Source of the DNA: Polaribacter dokdonensis
Lineage (GTDB): Bacteria; Bacteroidota; Bacteroidia; Flavobacteriales; Flavobacteriaceae
Reading direction: 5' to 3'
Length of the DNA stretch: 64,000 nucleotides
Assembly (NCBI RefSeq): GCF_024362345.1
Contig: NZ_CP101505.1
Span: 2,377,501-2,441,500 of the forward strand
Below the pieces are notes generated by a model. It did no database searches and was not told the origin of the DNA. It saw only the letters and a list, made by a program, of their open reading frames with translations. Each line of letters begins with the position of its first letter. The first letter of the stretch is position 1. Of the stretch, positions 1 through 8,003 are shown piece after piece. A program made the position numbers and the translations under genes.

Positions 1-204
1 GTTAGAAATATTCTGATCTAGGTCTGCTAAACTTTCTGTGTTTAGCTCTTTAATAGCTTCACCATGAATTTCCATTTTAGCTCTTTCAGCCAACTTAAAT
101 TTTTGAAAAAAGCGATAGGTATTCCAAAGAATTAAGGTTACAATTACCAACGATACTAATAGCGTAATTCGTTTAAATAGAAGGGTGTTAGAGAATAACT
201 TCAT
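1..204 (-). CDS. Membrane sensor protein, probable histidine kinase, N-terminal part only (runs off left edge)
   Basis: The reverse strand from 204 to 1 is open for 68 codons, beginning MKLFSNTLLFKRITL. A single hydrophobic segment (about residues 9-26) is followed by a charged, helical stretch (FFQKFKLAERAKMEI). This short cytoplasmic start, one membrane helix and an amphipathic region fits the N-terminus of a flavobacterial sensor histidine kinase, but no HAMP, dimerisation or ATPase domain lies inside the window, so the kinase call is an inference from the family look. A TAnnTTTG box at 211-218 sits just upstream, which supports the ATG at 204 as the start. Confidence 0.5.
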   Translation of the reverse strand, partial: MKLFSNTLLFKRITLLVSLVIVTLILWNTYRFFQKFKLAERAKMEIHGEAIKELNTESLADLDQNISN

Positions 205-210
205 GAAAAA

Positions 211-218
211 CAAAGATA
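211..218 (-). promoter_or_regulatory. -7 promoter box for the left-edge membrane kinase
   Basis: The reverse strand reads TATCTTTG, an exact match to the Bacteroidetes -7 consensus TAnnTTTG. The box ends 6 bases before the ATG at 204, so the transcript would be almost leaderless. The nearest upstream TTG is 24 bases away, slightly beyond the usual 17-23 base spacing, so the -33 element is uncertain. Confidence 0.45.
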
Positions 219-282
219 AGGTTTCTACAATATAACTCCTTTCAAGTTTAGATAGTATCTTTACATCACTAAAATTTATATT

Positions 283-1143
283 ATGCTTTCTATTGATCCA
301 AAAGAAATTACTACTGGTAAATTACATGGTTATTTATTGGGTGCAATTGCACCAAGACCAATTGCTTTTGCAAGTACTGTAGATGCAAATGGTAATCCTA
401 ATTTATCACCTTATAGTTTTTTTAATGTGTTTAGCTCTAACCCACCAACTATAATATTTTCGCCTGCAAGAAGAGTTAGAGATAATACTATAAAACATAC
501 TTTAGAAAATGCAGAAGAAACTAAAGAAGTTGTAATTAATGTGGTGAATTATGATATTGTACAACAGATGTCTTTAAGTAGTACAGAGTATGCAAAAGGA
601 GTTAATGAGTTTGATAAAGCTGGTTTTACCATGTTAAAATCAGACATTGTAAAACCTTTTAGAGTTGCAGAATCTCCAGTACAATTTGAATGTAAAGTAA
701 AAGATATAATTTACACAGGTACAGAAGGTGGTGCAGGTAATTTAATAATATGTGAAGTTGTAAAATTACATGTTTCAGAAGATGTTTTAGCAGAAGATGG
801 CTCTATAGATCAACATAAAATAGACTTAGTTGCTAGAGCAGGAGGTAGCTATTATTCTAGAGCTAGAGATGGCTTTTTCGAAATTCCGAAACCAATTGCA
901 ACTCTAGGTATTGGAGTAGATGCTATACCATCAGAAATAAGAAATAGCACCATATTAACTGGTAATAATTTAGGAATGTTAGGTAATGTAGAGCAATTAC
1001 CAGATGCAGTAACTGTTGATAACTTTAGCAAAGAACATCCAGAATTTATTGGGTTAGAAACTGTAAAAAAACATACATTTGCTCAAGAGTTTTTAAGTAA
1101 AAATGATGTAGAAAGTGCTTGGAAAGTACTTTTATTAAAATAA
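283..1143 (+). CDS. Flavin reductase family protein (FMN-binding split barrel)
   Basis: A 286-residue protein of the flavin reductase-like family, a split-barrel fold that binds FMN and uses NAD(P)H. The family hallmark is near the N-terminus: GAIAPRPIAFAS (residues 20-31), followed by LSPYSFFNVFSSNPP (41-55), the loop that typically contacts the flavin. No signal peptide or membrane segment is present, so it should be cytoplasmic. It may reduce flavin for a partner monooxygenase or act on its own; no partner enzyme is adjacent. The DUF3127 gene starts 5 bases after its stop, so the two are probably cotranscribed. A near-consensus -7 box (TATCTTTA, 256-263) lies upstream. Substrate unknown. 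Confidence 0.85.
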   Translation: MLSIDPKEITTGKLHGYLLGAIAPRPIAFASTVDANGNPNLSPYSFFNVFSSNPPTIIFSPARRVRDNTIKHTLENAEETKEVVINVVNYDIVQQMSLSSTEYAKGVNEFDKAGFTMLKSDIVKPFRVAESPVQFECKVKDIIYTGTEGGAGNLIICEVVKLHVSEDVLAEDGSIDQHKIDLVARAGGSYYSRARDGFFEIPKPIATLGIGVDAIPSEIRNSTILTGNNLGMLGNVEQLPDAVTVDNFSKEHPEFIGLETVKKHTFAQEFLSKNDVESAWKVLLLK

Positions 1144-1148
1144 GTATT

Positions 1149-1517
1149 ATGGAAGTTATTGGAAAAATAAAATTAATTGGAGACGTACAAACATTTGGGT
1201 CTAATGGATTTAGAAAAAGAGAATTAGTTGTTACAACTGATGAGCAATATCCTCAAATGATTATGGTAGAATTTGTACAAGACAAAACAGATTTACTAAA
1301 CAATTATAGTGTAGGTCAAGACGTAAAAGTTTCTATTAACTTAAGAGGTAGAGAGTGGATTAATCCTCAAGGAGAAGCAAAATACTTTAACTCTATTCAA
1401 GGTTGGAGAATCGAAAACTTATCTTCTGCACCACAAGCAGGTAATTTACCTCCAGTAGATCAATTTGAACCAGCAAGCAATGTTTCTAATGATGAACCAG
1501 ATGATTTACCATTCTAG
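1149..1517 (+). CDS. DUF3127 domain protein, OB-fold-like, with SSB-like acidic tail
   Basis: A 122-residue protein of the DUF3127 family, common in Bacteroidetes. The ATG at 1149 is chosen because an in-frame ATG at 1119 lies inside the flavin reductase gene. The beta-rich body (residues 1 to about 95, with the motif SINLRGREWINPQGEAKYF) is followed by a low-complexity acidic linker and ends in DDLPF. This resembles the C-terminal tip of single-stranded DNA-binding protein (DDxPF), which docks repair and replication proteins. A role in binding nucleic acid is therefore plausible but unproven. It is the last gene before a strong terminator. Confidence 0.8.
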   Translation: MEVIGKIKLIGDVQTFGSNGFRKRELVVTTDEQYPQMIMVEFVQDKTDLLNNYSVGQDVKVSINLRGREWINPQGEAKYFNSIQGWRIENLSSAPQAGNLPPVDQFEPASNVSNDEPDDLPF

Positions 1518-1536
1518 GTTTCACAGATTATAAAGC

Positions 1537-1577
1537 AAAAAAAGAGAGAATTCATTTAATGAATTCTCTCTTTTTTT
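1537..1577. terminator. Bidirectional rho-independent terminator
   Basis: A near-perfect hairpin: GAGAGAATTCAT (1544-1555) pairs with ATGAATTCTCTC (1559-1570) around a 3-base loop, flanked by seven A residues on the left and seven T residues on the right. It can end the DUF3127 transcript on the plus strand and the DUF1456 transcript on the minus strand, since both genes converge on it. Confidence 0.85.
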
Positions 1578-1606
1578 ATGTAATATATTTTAATTTTGAT
1601 GAAAAA

Positions 1607-1849
1607 TTAGTTCTCTTTTTTCTTTGGCATTGGCCCTCTTAAATGAATAATTAGTCCGTTTAAAAAATTGCGTAAAAATTGATCTCCACATTCTACATAT
1701 TTAGGATGATCTTCTTTTCTAAAAATTGCACCTAATTCGCCTTTGGTTACCTTAAAATCAACTAAAGCACAAATATCTATAATATCTGTATCTCTAAGTT
1801 TATGAGCAACTCTTAGTTTCTTAAAAATATCATTGTTTGTTAATCCCAT
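1607..1849 (-). CDS. DUF1456 family protein (single-domain YehS-like)
   Basis: An 80-residue protein matching the DUF1456/YehS family: the start MGLTNNDIFKKLRVA and the FRKEDHPKYVECGDQFLRNFLNG region are characteristic. E. coli YehS carries two copies of this unit in about 156 residues; here only one is present, ending in a basic tail (PMPKKKEN), so it is a half-length version. No function is established. A TAnnTTTG box (TACCTTTG, reverse strand, 1854-1861) ends 4 bases before the ATG, which implies a practically leaderless mRNA. It converges with the DUF3127 gene on a shared terminator. Confidence 0.8.
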   Translation of the reverse strand: MGLTNNDIFKKLRVAHKLRDTDIIDICALVDFKVTKGELGAIFRKEDHPKYVECGDQFLRNFLNGLIIHLRGPMPKKKEN

Positions 1850-1853
1850 GCAA

Positions 1854-1861
1854 CAAAGGTA
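1854..1861 (-). promoter_or_regulatory. -7 promoter box for the DUF1456 gene
   Basis: The reverse strand reads TACCTTTG, an exact TAnnTTTG match. Its last base is 5 positions upstream of the A of the start codon at 1849, so transcription should begin at or next to the ATG. No clear -33 TTG at 19 bases was found. Confidence 0.45.
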
Positions 1862-1866
1862 AGGTT

Positions 1867-2493
1867 TTAATGCACCACTTTAAAAATTGCCCAACCATAA
1901 ATGGCATATCTAGCCAATCTAAATAAACCAAAGAATACAACATTTTTAAAAGGGTACTTAATCATACCTGCAGTTAAACATGCAATTGCAAATGGTAAAG
2001 GTAAAAGTGCACCTACTAAAATTAAAACGCCACCCCATTTTTTAATGTTCTGTAAACTCTTAGCCATTTTAACTTCTAAATACAACCTTACTTTTTCTAT
2101 TTTTGAAATATACTTACCAATAAAGTAAGAAATTAAACCACCACAATAAGATAAAACTGCTAAGATGGATAAGTTTATAATTGGGTCATCAGTTTTCTTT
2201 GTCCAAGCTATAAAAATTTCTGGCGGAATTAATCCTAACAAGCATTCTGATAAGAAGAAAGTAACTAAAACAGTACCTCTAGAAAATGTTTCTGTAAAAT
2301 GACGCAAACCATCATTTATATTATAGACATATTTATTGAAAAGAAAAATTAAAAGAATAACTCCTAAAATAGGCAGAATTGCACTTTTTAAATTTTTACC
2401 AACAAACGAATAAAATCCAGTTCTCTCATAATATTTATGAGTTAACTTAAATCTTTTTGTTTTTGATTTTTGTCTTTTTTGTCTTTTTGCCAT
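1867..2493 (-). CDS. VTT/DedA-like small integral membrane protein
   Basis: A 208-residue membrane protein. A strongly basic N-terminus (MAKRQKRQKSKTKRFKLTHK) precedes a hydrophobic helix (about residues 36-53) and then four or five further hydrophobic stretches. The segment SECLLGLIPPEIFIAW and the later GALLPLPFAIACLTAGM with small and proline residues resemble the re-entrant loops of the VTT (SNARE-associated/DedA) family, thought to move lipids across the membrane. Family assignment is by this pattern, not by a diagnostic catalytic motif. It lies 17 bases upstream of the DUF1456 gene on the same strand. A TATTTTTG box lies at 2524-2531. Confidence 0.6.
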   Translation of the reverse strand: MAKRQKRQKSKTKRFKLTHKYYERTGFYSFVGKNLKSAILPILGVILLIFLFNKYVYNINDGLRHFTETFSRGTVLVTFFLSECLLGLIPPEIFIAWTKKTDDPIINLSILAVLSYCGGLISYFIGKYISKIEKVRLYLEVKMAKSLQNIKKWGGVLILVGALLPLPFAIACLTAGMIKYPFKNVVFFGLFRLARYAIYGWAIFKVVH

Positions 2494-2523
2494 TTAATTC
2501 TTTCCTCTCTTCAAAACAGTTTG

Positions 2524-2531
2524 CAAAAATA
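2524..2531 (-). promoter_or_regulatory. -7 promoter box for the VTT-like membrane protein
   Basis: The reverse strand reads TATTTTTG (TAnnTTTG). It lies 31 bases upstream of the ATG at 2493. No TTG lies at the ideal -33 spacing, so only the -7 half is supported. Confidence 0.4.
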
Positions 2532-2617
2532 ATGCAATAATCTCTAAATTTTAAGTTAAAATCAAAATTAAACCATTCCTTTGTAAATAGTAAATTCGTA
2601 ATACTTAGATTTTTAAG

Positions 2618-3250
2618 ATGATTTGGCTTTCAGACAAAATTCAATTTCCTGATTACGCATACACTACCAAAGATGGAATTATAGCTTTGGGTGGAGATTT
2701 ATCCATTGAAAGACTAATTTTTGCTTATAAAAATGGAATCTTTCCTTGGTTTTCAGAAGATGAACCTATTGTTTGGTATTGTCCTCTAAAAAGAATGGTA
2801 TTGTATCCAAAAGATTTAAAAGTGTCTAAATCTATGCAAAAGCTAATAAAGAAGAACGTGTTTACAATTACTGAAAATCAGAATTTTGAAGAGGTGATTT
2901 TCAATTGTAAAACCATCGATAGAAATGATGGTTTAGGTACTTGGATTACCAATGAAATGCAAGAAGCGTATATTAATTTGCATAAAAAAGGAATAGCAAA
3001 ATCTATAGAAGTTTGGCAAAATAACAACTTAGTTGGTGGTTTATATGGCTTAGAAATTAATGGTATTTTTTGTGGAGAAAGTATGTTTTCAAAAGTATCT
3101 AATGCCTCTAAATTTGCCTTTATACATTTAGTGAAAAATAAAATTTATAAGTTGATAGATTGCCAAGTTTATAATCCTCATTTAGCAAGTTTAGGAGCCA
3201 AAGAGATTGATAGAGAGGTTTTTCTGAAAATATTAAAAAGTAAAAACTAA
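2618..3250 (+). CDS. aat: Leucyl/phenylalanyl-tRNA--protein transferase
   Basis: This enzyme transfers Leu or Phe from tRNA onto the N-terminal Lys or Arg of proteins, tagging them for ClpS/ClpAP degradation in the N-degron pathway. The 210-residue sequence has the family signatures: GGDLSIERLIFAYKNGIFPW (residues 25-44), WYCPLKRM (53-60), the GLGTWIT stretch and GGLYGLEINGIFCGESMFS, which forms the acceptor and substrate pocket. Length matches the usual 200-240 residues. It is cytoplasmic and stands alone, divergent from the VTT-like gene. No clps or clpA gene is nearby. Confidence 0.93.
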   Translation: MIWLSDKIQFPDYAYTTKDGIIALGGDLSIERLIFAYKNGIFPWFSEDEPIVWYCPLKRMVLYPKDLKVSKSMQKLIKKNVFTITENQNFEEVIFNCKTIDRNDGLGTWITNEMQEAYINLHKKGIAKSIEVWQNNNLVGGLYGLEINGIFCGESMFSKVSNASKFAFIHLVKNKIYKLIDCQVYNPHLASLGAKEIDREVFLKILKSKN

Positions 3251-3310
3251 TTTTTTTTATTTCAATATTTTATCAAAAATAATTACATTGCAATTCTAAT
3301 CAGCCAACTT

Positions 3311-3655
3311 ATGAATACCTTCCTAAAAATTTTGTTAACAGCTTTAGCTGTTATTTTGTTGTCTAATATTTTACCTGGAGTTGCAATTTCAGGATATTTA
3401 TCTGCCATTATTGTTGCTGTGGTTATTGCATTATTAAACATGTTTGTAAGACCTTTATTGGTGTTTTTTACATTGCCTGCAACATTGGTAACTTTTGGGC
3501 TCTTCTTATTTGTAATTAATGCTATTATTATTCTTTTAGCGGATAAATTAGTAGATGGTTTTTCTGTGTCTGGTTTCTTTGCTGCACTGTTTTTTAGTAT
3601 TCTATTATCAATCTTTAGATCATTCTTATTCTCTTTATTTAAAGAGAAAAAATAG
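3311..3655 (+). CDS. Phage-holin-4-2-type four-helix membrane protein
   Basis: A 114-residue, very hydrophobic protein with four predicted membrane segments (about residues 5-23, 28-46, 50-75 and 88-110), a motif MFVRPLLVFFTLPATLVTFGLF and a short basic C-terminus (KEKK). This matches the family named after phage holin 4-2 in Pfam, which is widespread on bacterial chromosomes and not usually phage-derived. No lysin or phage gene is near, so lysis is unlikely. Function unknown. Its stop codon is only 2 bases from the stop of the convergent oxidoreductase gene. Confidence 0.75.
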   Translation: MNTFLKILLTALAVILLSNILPGVAISGYLSAIIVAVVIALLNMFVRPLLVFFTLPATLVTFGLFLFVINAIIILLADKLVDGFSVSGFFAALFFSILLSIFRSFLFSLFKEKK

Positions 3656-3657
3656 TA

Positions 3658-5286
3658 CTACAATTCATTTAAATATGTATGAATTTGGCTAACAGCCATA
3701 GAACCTTCTCCAACAGCAGAAGCAACTCTTTTTACAGAACCTTTACGTACATCACCAACAGCAAAAATACCTGGAATACTAGCCTCTAAAGATTGTGGTT
3801 CTCGTTTTTTATAAATATCACAATCTGTTAAATTCTCTTTGATTAATAATTCTCCTGTACAAATAAAGCCAAGTTTATCTGTAACAATAATATCATTTAA
3901 CCAAGATGTATTGGGTGCAGCACCTATGAAAGAAAATAAGTTTGATGTCTCTATTTCTGAGGTTTCAGAACCATTTGTCGTAAGTGTAATTTTCTCTAAA
4001 TGATGATCACCTTCTAAATTCGTTACTTCTGTATTTATATGAACATCTATAGTTTTAGAGGCGTTAATTCTTTGTACTAAATAATCACTCATTTTTGCAC
4101 CTAAATCTTCTCCTCTAATAACAATATGTACCTTCTTTGCTGTTTTTGATAAAAACATGGCTGCTTGTCCTGCAGAATTTCCTCCACCTATAATTACCAC
4201 TTCTTGATTTTCGCAGTTAGAAACATCCATACCAGTTGCAGAATAGTAAATGCCACAACCTTCAAATGCTTCTACATTATCTATTGGTAATTTTCTATAG
4301 GCAGCACCAGTTGCAATAAGTAAGGCTTTAGACCTTATGAGCTTACCATTAGTTGCACAAACCGTAAAATGATCTTTGTTATACTCTAAACTTTGTGCTC
4401 TATGAGGAATGGATATATTACAACCAAATTTCTGGGCTTGGATGTAAGCTCTGTTAGCTAATTCACTACCAGAAATTCCTGTTGGAAACCCTAAATAATT
4501 TTCAATTTTAGAACTTTTTCCTGCTTGTCCTCCAGGAGCTTCACTATCTATTGTAACAACACTTAATCCTTCAGATGCAGCATAGACACTCGCTGCCAAA
4601 CCAGAAGGCCCAGCTCCAATTACCAGAACATCAAAAATTTTATCCTCAAAATCCATTAGAACTCCACTATAAGTTGCCAATTGTTCTATAGACGGATTTT
4701 TACAAATTTTAGAATTTCTATTGATTAAAAAAGGTAAATCACTTTCAGATAAATCAAAATATTTTAATAAATCGTTGGCTTCTTTTTTTGTGTCTATATC
4801 TATAAAATTATACCAAATATGGTTTTTTTCTAGAAAATCTCTAATAGCATAGGTTTCTGTAGAATTGCCTGAACCAACAAGCTTTAACCCTCCAGCAATT
4901 TCATTTAAAACAGTTTCTTGTCTTAATAGAAAAGCATCCAATAAAACATCACTTAAATCACTATTCTTTCTAATTGCCTCTTTAAGTTGAGCGGATTTTA
5001 TGCGCAAAATTTTAGTGCCTTTTTTAGCAATTGCATCAAACTGTGCAGCTCTATGTGAAAGCATTCCACTATCTCCTGTAAATTCGTACTTTTTATGAAC
5101 CACAATATCTTTATCATTGTAGGCATCATAAATGCGAATTTTACCTTCTAAAACTACAAAAAAATCGTATTGTTTATCGCCAGAAGTAAATAAGGTACAT
5201 TGTTCTTTACAGGTTTCTTTAGTACCAAATTCTTCTAATTTTTTTATTTGGTTGTAGCTTAATTCTGGAAATCTTGAATCTTTCAT
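3658..5286 (-). CDS. Cyclic-nucleotide-domain / thioredoxin-fold / thioredoxin-reductase-like flavoprotein fusion
   Basis: A 542-residue three-part fusion. Residues 1 to about 120 form a Crp-like cyclic nucleotide-binding domain, residues about 145-210 a glutaredoxin/thioredoxin-like domain without a CxxC, and the rest a FAD/NAD(P)H oxidoreductase with GAGPSGLAASVYA (224-236), PGGQAGKSSKIENYLGFP (251-268) and the NAD(P) motif IIGGGNSAGQAA. Where thioredoxin reductase has CATC, this protein has SATG (about 348-351), so it cannot perform the normal dithiol chemistry. The ATG at 5286 is preferred: an upstream TTG at 5316 would place the -7 box (5292-5299) inside the coding region. Physiological substrate and ligand are unknown. 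It follows the Sua5 gene. Confidence 0.85.
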   Translation of the reverse strand: MKDSRFPELSYNQIKKLEEFGTKETCKEQCTLFTSGDKQYDFFVVLEGKIRIYDAYNDKDIVVHKKYEFTGDSGMLSHRAAQFDAIAKKGTKILRIKSAQLKEAIRKNSDLSDVLLDAFLLRQETVLNEIAGGLKLVGSGNSTETYAIRDFLEKNHIWYNFIDIDTKKEANDLLKYFDLSESDLPFLINRNSKICKNPSIEQLATYSGVLMDFEDKIFDVLVIGAGPSGLAASVYAASEGLSVVTIDSEAPGGQAGKSSKIENYLGFPTGISGSELANRAYIQAQKFGCNISIPHRAQSLEYNKDHFTVCATNGKLIRSKALLIATGAAYRKLPIDNVEAFEGCGIYYSATGMDVSNCENQEVVIIGGGNSAGQAAMFLSKTAKKVHIVIRGEDLGAKMSDYLVQRINASKTIDVHINTEVTNLEGDHHLEKITLTTNGSETSEIETSNLFSFIGAAPNTSWLNDIIVTDKLGFICTGELLIKENLTDCDIYKKREPQSLEASIPGIFAVGDVRKGSVKRVASAVGEGSMAVSQIHTYLNEL

Positions 5287-5291
5287 AATTC

Positions 5292-5299
5292 CAAATATA
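5292..5299 (-). promoter_or_regulatory. -7 promoter box that decides the start of the cNMP/TrxR-like gene
   Basis: The reverse strand reads TATATTTG (TAnnTTTG), ending 6 bases upstream of the ATG at 5286. This predicts a transcript starting within a few bases of the ATG and argues against the upstream in-frame TTG at 5316. Confidence 0.45.
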
Positions 5300-5321
5300 G
5301 AATATTTGAAACTCAATTATG

Positions 5322-6278
5322 TTAAAAGGCAGCACGTTTTAATCTGTCATTCATCGATTTTCCTAAACCAAAATCTGGCAGTTTTTCTACAATAATTACA
5401 TCTAAATTTAAATGATCTAATTGATGCATAGCATCGTACAAATTAGAAGCTGCTTCTTGTAAATCTAGTGAAGTAGATAGCATAATTTCTTCAGCAACCA
5501 TTTTGGTTTTGTAAGATTTAGAAAATGATAAAACCCCTATTCTAGAAGCAGAATTCTTTTTAATTTCACTTTCCATAGCTGTAGTTAAAATAGTTTTAGT
5601 AGTTGGGGCATAATGCTTTTTTAGCATTCCAGGGGCATCTGGGTTTTTCTCTTTTTCATTCATTACAGCAACAGAACCTACAACACTTTCTATTTCTTCT
5701 ATAGCCAAAGCTCCCAATCTATAAATAATAGGTTCACCAGCCTCAAAACCAATTATGGTGGACTCAATTCCGTTTTTACAAGTTCCACCATCTAAAACCA
5801 TTTTAAGTTTATCTTTAAAGTAACGTTCTACGTGTTCTGGTTTGGTTGGACTTATATTATTAAACGGATTTGCACTTGGTGCAGCTAATGGAAATGATAG
5901 TTTCCTTAATAGTTCTAAAGTGGTGCTATGATTTGGAATTCTAACAGCTACAGTATTTTTACCAGCTGTAATTAAATCTGGAATATTTTTACTTTTTTTT
6001 AAGACTAAAGTCATAGAGCCAGGCCAAAATTTCTCTGCAAGCAGTTTTGCTTTTTCAGGAATTTCATCAACAATTTTGCTTAATTGATCTAAACCAGAAA
6101 TATGCACTATTAAAGGATTAAAAAGAGGCCTTTGCTTGGTTTCAAAAATAGACTGAATCGCTTTTTCACTATAAATATTACCAGCTAAACCATACACAGT
6201 TTCTGTAGGAATTGCAACCAATTCTTCATTTTCTAATATAGAAATTGCTTTTTGTATGTCTTTAGAAATAATGCTCAT
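5322..6278 (-). CDS. L-threonylcarbamoyladenylate synthase, Sua5 type
   Basis: This enzyme makes threonylcarbamoyl-AMP from threonine, bicarbonate and ATP, the first step of the t6A37 modification of ANN-decoding tRNAs. The 318-residue protein has PTETVYGLAGN (residues 24-34), the KQRPLFNPLIVH motif and APSAN, all typical of the YrdC core, plus a C-terminal Sua5 extension (from about residue 215), so it is the long Sua5 form rather than short TsaC. ATG at 6278 is chosen over a TTG at 6287 because that TTG is the end of a -7 box (TAATTTTG, 6285-6292). Cytoplasmic. The rluA-family gene lies upstream on the same strand. Confidence 0.92.
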   Translation of the reverse strand: MSIISKDIQKAISILENEELVAIPTETVYGLAGNIYSEKAIQSIFETKQRPLFNPLIVHISGLDQLSKIVDEIPEKAKLLAEKFWPGSMTLVLKKSKNIPDLITAGKNTVAVRIPNHSTTLELLRKLSFPLAAPSANPFNNISPTKPEHVERYFKDKLKMVLDGGTCKNGIESTIIGFEAGEPIIYRLGALAIEEIESVVGSVAVMNEKEKNPDAPGMLKKHYAPTTKTILTTAMESEIKKNSASRIGVLSFSKSYKTKMVAEEIMLSTSLDLQEAASNLYDAMHQLDHLNLDVIIVEKLPDFGLGKSMNDRLKRAAF

Positions 6279-6284
6279 GGGCCA

Positions 6285-6292
6285 CAAAATTA
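6285..6292 (-). promoter_or_regulatory. -7 promoter box for the Sua5-type gene
   Basis: The reverse strand reads TAATTTTG (TAnnTTTG), ending 7 bases before the ATG at 6278. The TTG inside this box could be taken as an alternative start codon at 6287, but promoter placement makes the ATG far more likely. Confidence 0.45.
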
Positions 6293-6314
6293 CATATAAA
6301 ATACTTTTATTACT

Positions 6315-7991
6315 CTAAAAATCAGCATCAACTTTAAATGTCATTTTTTCATTCGTTGTTGGGTGTAAAAATGAAATGTATTCTGCATGCAAATGTAATC
6401 TGTTAGATTTTTCACCATACAAGTCGTCTCCAATAATAGGTGTATTTAATCCGTTTTTATGGGCTGCATGCACTCTAAGTTGATGAGTTCTGCCTGTTAT
6501 TGGGTAAAAATAAACACGAGTTTTATTGTCTTTTTTTGCGATTACTGTCCATCTTGTTTCAGCATTTTTACCATGTATAAAATCTACTAATTGTTTTGGC
6601 CTATCATCTAAATCTACTCTTAATGGCAATTTAATTTTACCACTTTCTTTAGGTAAATGACCATCTAACAAAGCAATATATCTCTTTTTAACTGTTCTAT
6701 TAATAAACTGACTTTGCAGTTTTTTATTAGCTTCTTTGGTTTTTGTGAGTACTAAAATACCAGATGTAGACATATCTAACCTGTGCACAATTAATGGGCC
6801 AGTTGCATTAGGGTATTGTTTTTTAATTCTTGTATAAACAGAATCTGTAATGGTTTTACCTGGCACAGATAAAAATTCTGATGGCTTATTTACAATTATC
6901 AAATCATCGTCTTCAAAAATAATTTCTAATTGTTTTTCAGCTGATAAATTTTCTAACAATACATTAGAATCCATAGTTGTGCCTTTAAGCATATGCCCTA
7001 AAATAGGCTTGCATCTACTTTGACAGGCAGGATAATAATTTTGATGTTTTCTAACAGCTGAATTTGGTGAAATTCCCCACCAAAACTCGGCCATGCAAAT
7101 GGGTTTTAAATGATTAGCAAAAGCATACTGTAGTAATTTAGGAGCAGCACATTCTCCTGAACCTGCAGGAGGTTGCAAATCTGGATCATTAAAAATATCC
7201 AATAAACTTTTTAAGTTTTTATCCTTGTCTAAAAATGCATATTTACTAAAAAGTGTTTGCTGTAAGAAATTTGATTTTTCTTTTCGTTCACTTTTTAAAA
7301 CCTCTATTTGTTTGGTGTAAAAGTTTACTTTTTTCTTTAAATTATGTAGTTTATCATCATAATAAGCTACTAATTCTTTGTAAAAAAACTGCTGATTGTA
7401 ACTTTCTTGTTTTAAAGATTTTTCTAGATTTTGATAGTCTAAAATATTTAAAGATTTTTTAGCTTCTTTCTTTTTTTGCTTTCTTAAAGACCTTGCTTTA
7501 TTTATTTTTTTACGTTGATAGTCTAAATCTTTTACAATTGTATTTTCTAAATCTTCTAGTTTTTTTAAGTATTCTTTATAATCTGGGTTTTTATGAATCT
7601 CGGTTAACTGTGCATTTATTGCGTCAATTTCTAGTTCTCCTTTAATGTAGAAACTACCTTCAGTTCTCATGTTAAAAACTGGAGGAACAAATTTTTCGGG
7701 TAAACTTTTGTCTTGTAATTTACCTGAAAATGATGCTAAATACCCAATTTGATTTTCGGCATTTTGTACTACTAAAACTCCAAACATTTTACCAATGGCA
7801 TTCTCTAGATGATCCTCATTTAGTCCAAAATTGTGCTTAAAATCGGTTTTATATTTTAAATAACCTTGTAATTCTTTAGATGCAATTATTGCTAAAGCAT
7901 GTGGTTGATAATAAAAAGGAAATGTAAATTTCTCTGGTAATTCAATATCAGAAATATCCTTTTTAAAAAAATGAAAATGTTTTGGTATCAT
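6315..7991 (-). CDS. RluA-family pseudouridine synthase with long N-terminal domain
   Basis: A 558-residue protein. The C-terminal third is an RluA-type pseudouridine synthase, with the catalytic aspartate in HRLDMSTSGILVL (residues 403-415), a KPSEFLSVPG substrate loop and GRTHQLRVH. Pseudouridine synthases convert uridine to pseudouridine in rRNA or tRNA. The N-terminal 340 residues are unusual: a globular start, a lysine/glutamate-rich coiled coil (about 125-245), then a conserved-looking block with GSGECAAPKLLQYA, ICMAEFWWG and PACQSRCKPILGHML. This long architecture occurs in Bacteroidetes and some gammaproteobacteria; its RNA target is not known to me. ATG 7991 is preferred over TTG 8006, which lies in a -7 box (8004-8011). 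Confidence 0.88.
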   Translation of the reverse strand: MIPKHFHFFKKDISDIELPEKFTFPFYYQPHALAIIASKELQGYLKYKTDFKHNFGLNEDHLENAIGKMFGVLVVQNAENQIGYLASFSGKLQDKSLPEKFVPPVFNMRTEGSFYIKGELEIDAINAQLTEIHKNPDYKEYLKKLEDLENTIVKDLDYQRKKINKARSLRKQKKKEAKKSLNILDYQNLEKSLKQESYNQQFFYKELVAYYDDKLHNLKKKVNFYTKQIEVLKSERKEKSNFLQQTLFSKYAFLDKDKNLKSLLDIFNDPDLQPPAGSGECAAPKLLQYAFANHLKPICMAEFWWGISPNSAVRKHQNYYPACQSRCKPILGHMLKGTTMDSNVLLENLSAEKQLEIIFEDDDLIIVNKPSEFLSVPGKTITDSVYTRIKKQYPNATGPLIVHRLDMSTSGILVLTKTKEANKKLQSQFINRTVKKRYIALLDGHLPKESGKIKLPLRVDLDDRPKQLVDFIHGKNAETRWTVIAKKDNKTRVYFYPITGRTHQLRVHAAHKNGLNTPIIGDDLYGEKSNRLHLHAEYISFLHPTTNEKMTFKVDADF

Positions 7992-8003
7992 AGTATTCGT
8001 GGG

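Noticed and set aside
3311..3655. Phage holin as sign of a prophage
   Set aside because: The family name is historical; no phage structural, lysis or integrase gene is near, and base composition is uniform.
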